Below, piece by piece: positions 1 to 7,777 of a stretch of 51,354 nt of DNA. A program made the position numbers and the translations under genes. Source of the DNA: Hyphomicrobiales bacterium (lineage in GTDB: Bacteria; Pseudomonadota; Alphaproteobacteria; Rhizobiales; Rhizobiaceae); NCBI GenBank assembly GCA_900471485.1, contig UCEU01000043.1:1-51354 (forward strand), written 5' to 3'. Under the pieces are notes generated by a model. It was not told where the DNA came from. It searched no databases and saw only the letters and a program-made list of their open reading frames with translations. Position 1 is the stretch's first letter, and each line of letters starts with the position of its first letter.

Positions 1-19
1 CAATCATCACAATACGCAT
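1..19 (-). CDS. Start of a gene cut by the left edge, possibly UDP-glucose 6-dehydrogenase
   Basis: An ATG on the minus strand at 17-19 opens a frame of six codons, MRIVMI, before the window ends. An AGGGA purine stretch lies about 7 bases upstream, a fair ribosome binding site. MRI-x-MIG-x-GYVG is, from memory, how rhizobial UDP-glucose dehydrogenases (RkpK/Ugd type) begin, and a sugar-nucleotide gene would fit beside manC. Six residues cannot prove this: the start of another Rossmann-fold protein is equally compatible. Confidence 0.35.
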
Positions 20-41
20 GAATCCATTTCCCTAAACGACA

Positions 42-73
42 ATCGCAGCAAAGCCGGACGGCAATGCTGCGAT
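42..73 (-). terminator. Hairpin between manC and the left-edge gene
   Basis: Perfect 9-base arms (ATCGCAGCA at 42-50, TGCTGCGAT at 65-73) enclose an inner GCC/GGC stem with a GGAC loop, separated by matching AA bulges, so the whole element is symmetric. It lies just after the manC stop on the minus strand. Only a weak T-rich stretch follows, so it may end transcription partially or stabilise the manC mRNA. Confidence 0.5.
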
Positions 74-118
74 CGTGTTAAAGCCCCAAGTCTACAAGTT
101 CAAGACGGGAGGGGCGGA

Positions 119-1546
119 TCAGTTGCGGCCGAACTCGTCGACGATGCGGATGATGTCGTCCTCGCCGAGATAGGAGCCGGTCTGCACCTCGATCAGTTCG
201 AGCGTGATCTTGCCGGGATTGGCGAGGCGGTGGACTTCGCCGAGCGGGATGTAGACGGATTCGTTCTCCCGCAGCATCTGCACGTTCTCGCCGATCGTCA
301 CCTCGGCGGTTCCCTTGACGACGATCCAGTGCTCGGAGCGATGGTGATGCTTCTGCAGCGACAGCTTCTTGCCCGGGGTCACGAAGATGCGCTTCACCTG
401 GAAGCGGTCGCCGTTGAAGATCGACGTGTAGCCGCCCCAGGGGCGGTAGGAGGTCGGGTGGGTTTCCGTCAGCTTCGCGGTGGCGGACTTGGCGGCCAGC
501 ATCTTGACGATGGCGCCGACCTCCTGGCTGTCCTGCAGGCGGCCGACATAGACGGCGTCCTCGCTGGCGACGACGGCGACGTCATCCATGCCGTGCACGG
601 CAAGATGCACCCCATGGGTCATCACAAGCGAGTTGCGGGTATTGACCAGCGTGGTGTTGGCGGCCGCGACATTGCCATCGGTGTCGCTGGCGCCGCTCTT
701 CCAGATCGCATCCCAGCTGCCGAGGTCGGACCACTTGAACGGCGAAGGGACGACCGCGGCATTGCTGGTCTTTTCCATGATCGCGTAGTCGATCGAAATG
801 TCGGGGCTTTCGGCGAAGGCTGCCTTGTCTAGCCGGATGAAATCGAGATCCTTGACGCCGCGGGCGACGGCCTCGCCGGCGGCCTTCAGCACGGCGGGCG
901 CATAGGTCGTCATTTCGCTACGCAGCTTGGCGACCGGGAACATGAACATGCCGGAGTTCCAGTAGAAACCGCCCGATGCCAGCATCTTTTCCGCCTCGGT
1001 CAGCGGCGGCTTCTCGATGAAGCGCTTCACCGACAGAGCGCCGCTCGGCAGCGCCTCGCCGCCCTCGATGTAGCCATAGCCGGTAGCTGGTTCGGTCGGC
1101 TTGATGCCGAAGGTGACGAGCTTGCCGTCGGACGCGGCGGCGATCGCGGTGCGCACGGCGTCGAAATAGACCTGGTCGGCGTCGATCTCGTGGTCGGAGG
1201 CGAGCACGTGCATGATCGTGTCTTCGCCGAAGCGGTCGCGCACCAGCGCGCCGGCGGCGGCGACGGCCGCCGCGGTGTTGCGCGCCATCGGCTCCAGCAG
1301 GATGGAGGCCAGTCCGATGTCGAGTTCGCGGGCCTGCTCGGCGACCAGGAAGCGAAATTCCTCGTTGGTGATCACGATGGCCGGCTCGTAAAGAGCCTTG
1401 TCGGACACGCGCAGCAAGGTTTCCTGGAACAGCGTCGTGTCGCCGATGAAGCGGATGAACTGCTTGGGCGCGGCGGAACGCGACAGCGGCCAGAGGCGTG
1501 TGCCCTTGCCGCCGGCCATGATCACGGGAACGATCTTCTGTGTCAT
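119..1546 (-). CDS. manC: Mannose-1-phosphate guanylyltransferase / mannose-6-phosphate isomerase
   Basis: 475 aa, the usual length of the bifunctional ManC/AlgA/NoeJ family. The N-terminal nucleotidyltransferase carries the signature MAGGKGTRLWPLSR (about residues 10-23), then FIEKPP and YWNSGMFMF. The C-terminal third is a cupin (from about residue 365, RPWGGY, then the metal-binding HHHRSEHW), the isomerase part. It turns mannose-1-phosphate and GTP into GDP-mannose in the cytoplasm. It lies 28 bases downstream of the phosphomannomutase on the same strand, so the two are likely co-transcribed and form one pathway. The GDP-mannose could feed the epimerase at 8999-9973 and surface polysaccharide synthesis. 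The family is certain; which polymer it serves is inference. Confidence 0.95.
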   Translation of the reverse strand: MTQKIVPVIMAGGKGTRLWPLSRSAAPKQFIRFIGDTTLFQETLLRVSDKALYEPAIVITNEEFRFLVAEQARELDIGLASILLEPMARNTAAAVAAAGALVRDRFGEDTIMHVLASDHEIDADQVYFDAVRTAIAAASDGKLVTFGIKPTEPATGYGYIEGGEALPSGALSVKRFIEKPPLTEAEKMLASGGFYWNSGMFMFPVAKLRSEMTTYAPAVLKAAGEAVARGVKDLDFIRLDKAAFAESPDISIDYAIMEKTSNAAVVPSPFKWSDLGSWDAIWKSGASDTDGNVAAANTTLVNTRNSLVMTHGVHLAVHGMDDVAVVASEDAVYVGRLQDSQEVGAIVKMLAAKSATAKLTETHPTSYRPWGGYTSIFNGDRFQVKRIFVTPGKKLSLQKHHHRSEHWIVVKGTAEVTIGENVQMLRENESVYIPLGEVHRLANPGKITLELIEVQTGSYLGEDDIIRIVDEFGRN

Positions 1547-1574
1547 CGAGTGTCCTTGGATGGTCTTCTTTGGA

Positions 1575-2999
1575 TCAATGGGTGGCAGCCCAGGCGCGGA
1601 TGCGCTCGAGGCCGGCGTGCAGCAGATTTGCCGCGGCGGTTTCGGTTTCGGCCTCGACGTAGCAGCGCATTTCTGGCGCGTTGCCGGAGGGGCGGAAGTG
1701 AATGACGCTGTCGTCGCTCAACGTCACCCTGAGGCCGTCGATATCGCTGGTGTCGGCAACCTCGCCGATCGGCTGCAGGAAGGCGGAGAGGTTGTCCGCG
1801 CTTCCGCGCAGATAGGCCATCAGCCGGGCGCTGGTCTCCACCGGAAAGTTCTCCAGCCGGTCGGCCGCGGCCACGGGCAGGTGATAGGATGCCGCGATCG
1901 CCGACAGCGGCTGCTTGCGCGATGCGGCGAGCGAGAGAACGGCCAGCATCGGAAGGAAGCAATCGCGCGTCGGCAGTGCACGCAGCGTGTGGCCCTCAAT
2001 GACGAAATCGCTTCCCGTCAGCAGGCCGCCATTGGCCTCGAAACCGGCGACGCGTTCCTCGCCCGATGCGAGCGCCTCTTCCATGCCGGAGATGACGAAG
2101 GGCGAGCCGACGCGCGTGCGGATCACGCCGAAATGACCTGCGGCCTCGATGCCTGAGTTGGAGGTGACAGGGGTCACGACGGTCTTGGCGCCGAGGAAGC
2201 TCGAGGTGATCAACCCGAGGAGATCGCCGCGCAGCGGCGTGCCGGTTTCGTCGGTGACCAGAGGCCGGTCGCCGTCGCCATCGGCGGAGACGATCGCATC
2301 CAGCCTGGACTGCCTGGCGTGCTTGCGGAGCTTGGCGATCGTCTCGTCGGAGACCGCCTCGGTATCGACGGGGATGAAGGTTTCGGAACGTTCGAAGGGC
2401 ACGACGTCGGCGCCGTAGTGTTCCAACAGATCGACGAGCAGGTCGCGGGCGACGGTGCTGTGCTGGTAGACGCCGATCGTCAGGCCGCTCAGCGCATCGG
2501 CATGCAGCACACCGGCGTTGCGATCGAAGAACAGCGCCCGGCAGTCCGCGGATTTGTCAGCGGCCTTCGTGTGCGAGGGCGTGAAGGCGAAGCCGGCGTG
2601 GTCGAGTTCAGCGGCAGTGCCCGTTATGGCTGCTTCGTCCGCCTTGTCGATTTCGCCGTCGGGCCGGTAGAACTTGATGCCGTTGCGGTCGGCCGGGATA
2701 TGGGAGCCGGTGACCATCAGACAGGCGGCCTTCTGCTCGAGGCCGTACAAGGCAAGCGCCGGCGTCGGAAGCGTGCCGCAGTCGATCACCTCGAAGCCGA
2801 GACGGGCGAGGGCATCGGTGCAGTTGGCGGCGATCTCGGGGCTTGAATCGCGAAAGTCGCGGCCGACAAGGATGCGGTCGCCGCGCTTCGCCAGGCCGCT
2901 CTCAAGAAGATGGCGACCGAAGGCGGTGGCATAGAGCGCGGACGCCCTGCCTTTCAGATCCTCGGAGAGGCCGCGCAGCCCACTCGTGCCAAACTTCAT
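1575..2999 (-). CDS. Phosphomannomutase (alpha-D-phosphohexomutase family)
   Basis: 474 aa. It shows the four family signatures in order: N-terminal GTSGLRGL; the phosphoserine loop TGSHIP (Ser about 99); the metal site DGDGDRP; and the sugar-binding GFEANGG followed by the phosphate-binding RPSGNAPEMR near the C-terminus. It converts mannose-6-phosphate to mannose-1-phosphate for ManC, encoded 28 bases downstream. The pair resembles the NoeK/NoeJ arrangement of rhizobia. The start is supported by GGGAGA about 11 bases upstream. Some members also use glucose phosphates, so sugar specificity rests on the manC link rather than on a diagnostic residue. Confidence 0.92.
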   Translation of the reverse strand: MKFGTSGLRGLSEDLKGRASALYATAFGRHLLESGLAKRGDRILVGRDFRDSSPEIAANCTDALARLGFEVIDCGTLPTPALALYGLEQKAACLMVTGSHIPADRNGIKFYRPDGEIDKADEAAITGTAAELDHAGFAFTPSHTKAADKSADCRALFFDRNAGVLHADALSGLTIGVYQHSTVARDLLVDLLEHYGADVVPFERSETFIPVDTEAVSDETIAKLRKHARQSRLDAIVSADGDGDRPLVTDETGTPLRGDLLGLITSSFLGAKTVVTPVTSNSGIEAAGHFGVIRTRVGSPFVISGMEEALASGEERVAGFEANGGLLTGSDFVIEGHTLRALPTRDCFLPMLAVLSLAASRKQPLSAIAASYHLPVAAADRLENFPVETSARLMAYLRGSADNLSAFLQPIGEVADTSDIDGLRVTLSDDSVIHFRPSGNAPEMRCYVEAETETAAANLLHAGLERIRAWAATH

Positions 3000-3047
3000 T
3001 CCGGATAAGTCTCCCGATACGCTTGAATTCGCCAGCGATTTAAACGC

Positions 3048-3070
3048 AATTTACGAGAGGAACGTAAATT
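3048..3070. promoter_or_regulatory. Inverted repeat in the phosphomannomutase / ung divergent region
   Basis: AATTTACG (3048-3055) and CGTAAATT (3063-3070) are perfect 8-base arms around a 7-base spacer. The repeat sits between the divergent starts of the mutase (2999) and ung (3155), directly followed by TTGACA at 3071-3076, which resembles a -35 element but has no well-spaced -10 that I can see. It could be an operator for either gene. No regulator is assigned. Confidence 0.3.
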
Positions 3071-3154
3071 TTGACAGGCAGCGACGACTAAAATGTCCGC
3101 GAATTCGCCTTTTTAGGTAAGCCGAGACTTCGTTCGCGCCGATGGGAAAGAGTG

Positions 3155-3856
3155 ATGACCGAGCAGACGATATCGATCGAGGAGAGCTGGAAGGCGGCTC
3201 TCGCCGCCGAGTTCGAAAACCCCTACATGCAGCAGCTGAAGGCCTTTCTGGTTGCGCAGAAGGAAAGCGGCAAGCGCATCTTCCCCAGGGGCTCGGAGTA
3301 TTTTCGGGCGCTGGATCTCACACCGCTCAAGGATGTGAAGGTGGTGATCCTCGGCCAGGACCCCTATCACGGCCTTGGTCAGGCACATGGCCTGTGCTTC
3401 AGCGTTCGGCCGGGCGTGCGCATTCCCCCGTCGCTCGTCAACATCTACAAGGAAATGCTGAGCGATCTCGGGATTACGCCGGCGCGACACGGCTTTCTGG
3501 AACATTGGGCGCGACAGGGCGTGCTGTTGCTGAACAGCGTGCTGACGGTTGAGGAGGCGCAGGCCGCCTCGCATCAGGGCAAGGGCTGGGAGCGGTTCAC
3601 CGACGCCGTCATCCGCAAGGTCAACGAGGAATGCGATGCCGTCGTCTTCATGCTGTGGGGCGCCTATGCGCAGCGCAAGGCTGCCTTTGTCGATACATCG
3701 CGTCACCTGGTGCTGAAGGCGCCACATCCGTCGCCACTATCCGCGCATAACGGCTTCTTCGGCTCCAAGCATTTTTCCAAGGCCAATACGTTTCTGGCCG
3801 AACATGGGCGGACGCCCATAGACTGGCAGTTGCCGACCGATCCATCGGCGACCTAA
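3155..3856 (+). CDS. ung: Uracil-DNA glycosylase
   Basis: 233 aa, family 1 UNG. The catalytic water-activating motif GQDPYHG (Asp69) and the C-terminal HPSPLS motif (His191) are both present, as is the uracil-binding LLLNSVLTV segment. It removes uracil from DNA at the first step of base-excision repair. The ATG at 3155 is preferred over the GTG directly before it (3152), because GGAAAG at 3145-3150 is then better placed. No alphaproteobacterial LexA box (GTTC/GAAC-N7-GTTC) is visible upstream, so SOS control is not indicated. It stands alone between the mutase pair and the dioxygenase/esterase pair. Confidence 0.97.
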   Translation: MTEQTISIEESWKAALAAEFENPYMQQLKAFLVAQKESGKRIFPRGSEYFRALDLTPLKDVKVVILGQDPYHGLGQAHGLCFSVRPGVRIPPSLVNIYKEMLSDLGITPARHGFLEHWARQGVLLLNSVLTVEEAQAASHQGKGWERFTDAVIRKVNEECDAVVFMLWGAYAQRKAAFVDTSRHLVLKAPHPSPLSAHNGFFGSKHFSKANTFLAEHGRTPIDWQLPTDPSAT

Positions 3857-3866
3857 GTCCTTCCGT

Positions 3867-3892
3867 GTGAACGATCATTTCACGTCGTTCAC
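3867..3892. promoter_or_regulatory. Operator-like palindrome upstream of the VOC dioxygenase gene
   Basis: GTGAACGA (3867-3874) and TCGTTCAC (3885-3892) are perfect 8-base arms around a 10-base spacer, between ung and the dioxygenase/hydrolase pair. No T-run follows, which argues against a terminator. The arm length and spacing suit a dimeric repressor of MarR or TetR type. Related dioxygenase/esterase pairs (MhqO/MhqD in Bacillus) are known to be controlled by such a repressor, though with a different sequence. Confidence 0.5.
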
Positions 3893-3998
3893 TAAAAGGA
3901 GACAATGCGTTCCGGTCGTCGGGGCTATTCCCGAGGCGTCGAAGGGATCATCTATCACCCATCCGAAGCCCGCGAGGCGGGCAAGAAAGGGGTCTGAA

Positions 3999-4931
3999 AT
4001 GATCGATCAAATCAAGGGTCTGCATCACGTCACGTCGATGGCGGAGGATGCCCGCACCAACAACCGCTTCTTCACCAACACGCTTGGTCTGCGCCGCGTC
4101 AAGAAGACCGTCAATTTCGACGCGCCCGATGTCTACCACCTTTACTACGGTGACGAGACCGGCGCGCCCGGCACCATCATGACCTACTTCCCGTTCCCGA
4201 AGATGGCGCAGGGCCGTCCCGGTACCGGAGAGGTCGGCACCACGGTGTTCTCGATCCCGCAGGGTTCGAGCGGCTTCTGGAGCGATCGTCTCGGCAAGCT
4301 CGGCGTCACCGGCCTCAAGGCCGAGGAAACGTTCGGCGAGAAGCGTCTGAATTTCGCCGGTCCGGATGGCGACGGCTTCGCGCTTGTCGAGGTTAAGGAC
4401 GATACTCGCCTGCCGTGGACGCAGGGTGGGATCAGCGAGGATCACGCGATCCGCGGCTTCCACTCGGTCGCCATGCGCCTGCGCGATGACGGCGCGACGT
4501 CGGAACTCCTGAAGTTCATGGGCTACGAAGTGCAGGAAGAGCGCGACGGCGTGAAGCGGATGACCATTCCCGGTGGCAATGGGGCGCATCTGATCGACCT
4601 CGAGACGATGCCGAACATTTCCCGCGCCCTGCCGGGCGCCGGCTCCGTGCACCACGTCGCCTTCGCCGTCGAGAACCGCGCCAAGCAGCTCGAAGTCCGC
4701 AAGGCCTTGATGGACACCGGCTACCAGGTGACGCCTGTCATCGACCGCGACTACTTCTGGGCGATCTACTTCCGCACGCCCGGCGGCGTGCTGTTCGAGA
4801 TTGCCACCAACGAGCCCGGTTTCGACCGCGACGAGGATACGGCGCATCTGGGCGAAGCACTGAAGCTGCCGGAACAACACCAGCATCTGCGCGGGCTGCT
4901 CGAACAGCATCTGCAGCCGCTTGAAGGCTAA
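3999..4931 (+). CDS. VOC-family ring-cleaving dioxygenase (MhqO-like)
   Basis: 310 aa with two glyoxalase/bleomycin-resistance (VOC) modules, about residues 5-130 and 150-285. Likely metal ligands are the His pair in GLHHVT at the start, HHVAF in the second half and the Glu of LFEIATNEPGF. Members act as putative ring-cleaving dioxygenases or hydroquinone/quinone-resistance proteins; the substrate is not shown here. The frame is open further upstream to 3867, but the ATG at 3999 has AAAGGGG six to ten bases before it, and starting earlier would place the 3867-3892 palindrome inside coding sequence. It is followed after 15 bases by an esterase-type hydrolase, a pairing typical of quinone detoxification. 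Confidence 0.85.
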   Translation: MIDQIKGLHHVTSMAEDARTNNRFFTNTLGLRRVKKTVNFDAPDVYHLYYGDETGAPGTIMTYFPFPKMAQGRPGTGEVGTTVFSIPQGSSGFWSDRLGKLGVTGLKAEETFGEKRLNFAGPDGDGFALVEVKDDTRLPWTQGGISEDHAIRGFHSVAMRLRDDGATSELLKFMGYEVQEERDGVKRMTIPGGNGAHLIDLETMPNISRALPGAGSVHHVAFAVENRAKQLEVRKALMDTGYQVTPVIDRDYFWAIYFRTPGGVLFEIATNEPGFDRDEDTAHLGEALKLPEQHQHLRGLLEQHLQPLEG

Positions 4932-4946
4932 ACTGGGAGAATTGAC

Positions 4947-5555
4947 ATGATCGACAATGATTACGTGCACCGGCTGCAGGCCGGTGTACCGGGAAAGCCT
5001 ATTGTCTTTACCCTGCATGGAACGGGCGGCGACGAGAACCAGTTCTTCGACTTCGCCCGCCGTTTGCTGCCGGAAGCGACGATCGTATCGCCGCGCGGCG
5101 ACGTTTCGGAACATGGCGCGGCGCGTTTCTTCAAGCGCACCGGCGAGGGCGTCTACGACATGGCGGACTTGGCGCGGGGGACCGAGAAGATGGCGGGTTT
5201 CGTTCAGGCGATGGCGGCGGAGCATCAGGCATCCAGCATCCTCGGCCTCGGGTTTTCCAATGGCGCGAATATTCTCGCCAATGTGCTGATCGAGAAGGGG
5301 CTGTTCGACGCGTCGGCTCTGCTGCATCCGCTGATCCCGTTCGAGCCGCAGGCAAATCCGGCTCTGGCCGGGCGCAAGATCCTGATCACGGCTGGTGAAC
5401 GCGACCCGATCTGCCCGCCGCCGCTGACGCAGGCTCTGGTCGATTACTTCACGGCGGAGAAAGCTTCTGTGACGACGGAATGGCATTCCGGCGGCCACGA
5501 GATCCGGCCGAACGAGGTCGAGGCGATCCAGACCCTGTTTGCAGCCTATCGTTGA
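4947..5555 (+). CDS. Alpha/beta hydrolase, carboxylesterase/phospholipase type (MhqD-like)
   Basis: 202 aa single-domain alpha/beta hydrolase. The oxyanion segment LHGTGGDENQ is near residue 23. The nucleophile elbow is GFSNGAN (Ser104); the likely acid is Asp153 in GERDPICP and the base His184 in SGGHEI, a complete triad. No signal peptide, so it is cytoplasmic. It is probably co-transcribed with the dioxygenase 15 bases upstream and may hydrolyse a product of that enzyme. The substrate is unknown. GGAGA precedes the ATG by six bases. Confidence 0.88.
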   Translation: MIDNDYVHRLQAGVPGKPIVFTLHGTGGDENQFFDFARRLLPEATIVSPRGDVSEHGAARFFKRTGEGVYDMADLARGTEKMAGFVQAMAAEHQASSILGLGFSNGANILANVLIEKGLFDASALLHPLIPFEPQANPALAGRKILITAGERDPICPPPLTQALVDYFTAEKASVTTEWHSGGHEIRPNEVEAIQTLFAAYR

Positions 5556-5562
5556 TGCCGAA

Positions 5563-5606
5563 GCGGCGGACCTCCATCACTTGCTGGAGGTCCGCCGCAT
5601 GTTTGT
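5563..5606 (+). terminator. Rho-independent-type terminator after the hydrolase
   Basis: A perfect 14-base stem (5563-5576 with 5585-5598) has an 8-base loop and is followed by a modest T-containing tail. It starts 7 bases after the hydrolase stop codon and separates this operon from the polysaccharide cluster. Confidence 0.8.
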
Positions 5607-5724
5607 ATCGGGCGAAATTAACCAGAGTAATGATCACTGGTTGTGGTGCCGGTGTTTTATGGTAAGTATTTCGTTAACAGGGCTGAGCGGGTATTGGTTT
5701 TAGATATTCGGGGTTCGCATTCGT

Positions 5725-7572
5725 ATGGACGACGTTACCGATCTTCGAATGCTTCTCGGGCTCATGCGCCGGCAGATGCGGACCATCGTCGCGACCGCAT
5801 TGATCGTCTTTCTCTCGGGCGTTGCAATCGTCCTCATGCTGACGCCGCGCTACACCGCGCAAACGCTTGTTCTGGTCGATACAAGCGCTAAAAATCTTCT
5901 CGATCCGGAAGCTGTCACGGCAAGCGGGCTGACCGACAATTCACGAGTGGAGGGAGAAGTCCGGATCGTCCAATCCGACGCCGTTCTTCTCGATGCTATC
6001 CGAGCCAGCGACCTTGTTACCGATCCCGAATTCGGCCCGCGTGATGATCTCGTGTCCCGGCTCTCGGCCATGCTCGGCTGGAGCGGGGCCTCGATGCCGC
6101 GCGCTGATCTCGCACAAGGCAAGGTGCTTGCCGCCTTCAAGGATGCGCTGAGGGTCCGTCGTGAGGGGCTGACCTATCTGATCACCATCGGCGTGACTTC
6201 AGAGGATGCAGAGAAAGCGGCGCGGCTCGCGAACCTGGTGACGGATGTCTACATAAGAAAGCAGGTCGATGCCAAGGTGGCGGGTACCGTTGCCGCCCGC
6301 AACAGCCTGCAGCGCCAGGTCGAGGCGGCAAAGAGCGTTTTGATCGACAACGAGAAGGGGCTCGATCTCTTTCTGTCCAAACACGGTGACTTGTCGACGG
6401 CGAGCAGCGTCGACAGAGGGACGGCACTGCATCTCGCGGATGCACGGTTCGGTCGCTTTGTGGCCGATACGGGCGGCGGCGACGTGGGGTCAGAAACACT
6501 GACGCAGTTCTACAGCCTGCAGCAGGCCTCGCAGATCGCGCGCACGCAGTATCAGACCATGCTTGCCCGGCTGCAGGATTTCGAGGCGCAGGCGAGTCTG
6601 CAGATGGCGGACAGCAAGATCATTTCGCAGGCGCTCGCTCCGATCGAGCCGTCCTATCCGCGAAAAGGTCTCATCCTCGCCGTTATCTCCTTGCTGGCCT
6701 TGGGGGCAGGCATAGGGGTGGCGTTTCTGCGTGAATTCTTCGTCGGCGGCTTTACCAGCGATGACCAGGTGGGGGCGGTGCTAGGCATTCCGCTGGCCTC
6801 GGTGATGCCGGACCAGAGTGGAAGCGAGCTCGGAAAACCCCATGGAAAGGGACTTTCCGACACGATCCTTTCGGCGCCGCTCTCGGTCTTCTCGGAGTCC
6901 ATTCGCAGGATACGCGCGTCGATCGACCAGACCCTGATGCAAACCACGGCTGAGAGCGAGGACGGCATCGTCATCATGGTGTCGTCGGCGCTGCCGGGCG
7001 AGGGGAAATCGACGCTTGCGACGGCGCTTGCACGTACCTACGCGCTTGCCGGGCGACGCACATTGCTGATCGATTGTGACCTGCGCAAACCGAGCATTCA
7101 TCGCCATGTCGATCGCGAGCCGATGCCGGCCTTCGTCAACCTGCTGCGCGGGGAGCCGGATCCGGGACTGGCGAATATGGTGGTGACCGATAACGCGACG
7201 AGCCTTTCCGTCATTCTCGGCGCACGTCCGGCCGACTATCCGACAGATGATCTGCTGATGAACCCGAAGGTGAAGGCCTTGCTCGAGCGCGCAAGGCAGC
7301 ATTTCGACTACATCATCATCGACACGCCCCCAGTGGAGGCGGCCGTGGATGCGCTCTACCTCGCGCGGCTCTGCGATGCCGTGCTCTTTGTCGTTCGCTG
7401 GGCGAGTACGCCGCAACGTGCCGCACGCAAGGCTGTCACGGCGTTGAAGGGAAATACGAGAGACGCCACACCGGTCGTCGCCGTGCTCAATGGGGAGGAT
7501 CGACGAGCATGGTTTCGTTTCGGAAACAGTCACATCTTGTCTAGGGCATGGATGGATGGGCGCCGAGCTTGA
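5725..7572 (+). CDS. Wzc/ExoP-like polysaccharide co-polymerase with BY-kinase domain
   Basis: 615 aa inner-membrane protein. A Wzz-type chain-length domain is bounded by two membrane helices (about residues 18-36 and 311-333), with a coiled periplasmic segment between. A cytoplasmic BY-kinase ATPase follows: Walker A SALPGEGKST (421-430), Walker A' LLIDCDLRKP (447-456) and Walker B YIIIDTPP (529-536). It controls polymer length and export in Wzx/Wzy systems. The C-terminal tail is odd: the last 70 or so residues contain no tyrosine, so the autophosphorylated Tyr cluster typical of Wzc is missing. It is the first gene of the cluster, separated from the rest by an AT-rich gap. Confidence 0.92.
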   Translation: MDDVTDLRMLLGLMRRQMRTIVATALIVFLSGVAIVLMLTPRYTAQTLVLVDTSAKNLLDPEAVTASGLTDNSRVEGEVRIVQSDAVLLDAIRASDLVTDPEFGPRDDLVSRLSAMLGWSGASMPRADLAQGKVLAAFKDALRVRREGLTYLITIGVTSEDAEKAARLANLVTDVYIRKQVDAKVAGTVAARNSLQRQVEAAKSVLIDNEKGLDLFLSKHGDLSTASSVDRGTALHLADARFGRFVADTGGGDVGSETLTQFYSLQQASQIARTQYQTMLARLQDFEAQASLQMADSKIISQALAPIEPSYPRKGLILAVISLLALGAGIGVAFLREFFVGGFTSDDQVGAVLGIPLASVMPDQSGSELGKPHGKGLSDTILSAPLSVFSESIRRIRASIDQTLMQTTAESEDGIVIMVSSALPGEGKSTLATALARTYALAGRRTLLIDCDLRKPSIHRHVDREPMPAFVNLLRGEPDPGLANMVVTDNATSLSVILGARPADYPTDDLLMNPKVKALLERARQHFDYIIIDTPPVEAAVDALYLARLCDAVLFVVRWASTPQRAARKAVTALKGNTRDATPVVAVLNGEDRRAWFRFGNSHILSRAWMDGRRA

Positions 7573-7622
7573 AAATCATTTCAAAGATCGATCGATCCGA
7601 TCGCGAACAACCCATATAAAAA

Positions 7623-7659
7623 CAAGAATATATTCTTGACATTGCTGATAAATTTATCA
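7623..7659. promoter_or_regulatory. AT-rich promoter region with two perfect palindromes
   Basis: In the gap 7573-7777, far more AT-rich than its surroundings, two perfect palindromes lie 7 bases apart: CAAGAATATATTCTTG (7623-7638) and TGATAAATTTATCA (7646-7659). A TTGACA -35-like hexamer (7636-7641) overlaps the end of the first. No convincing -10 at standard spacing is seen. The layout suggests regulator binding over the promoter of the glycosyltransferase-epimerase-wzx-wzy operon. The regulator is unknown. Confidence 0.45.
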
Positions 7660-7777
7660 ATGTTCAATTAACATATGAATAAAAGTATATTTTTTATTAG
7701 TGTTCCGTCGTGATTTTCATCATTCATGACGAGCAATCGAGGTGCGATACTGCTTTCCTCTAAAATTTCCGAGAAAA

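Noticed and set aside
3000..3154. Possible SOS box upstream of ung
   Set aside because: No GTTC/GAAC-N7-GTTC pattern of alphaproteobacterial LexA is present.
3948..5498. A 516-codon open frame on the minus strand
   Set aside because: Antisense to the dioxygenase and hydrolase genes with intact catalytic motifs.
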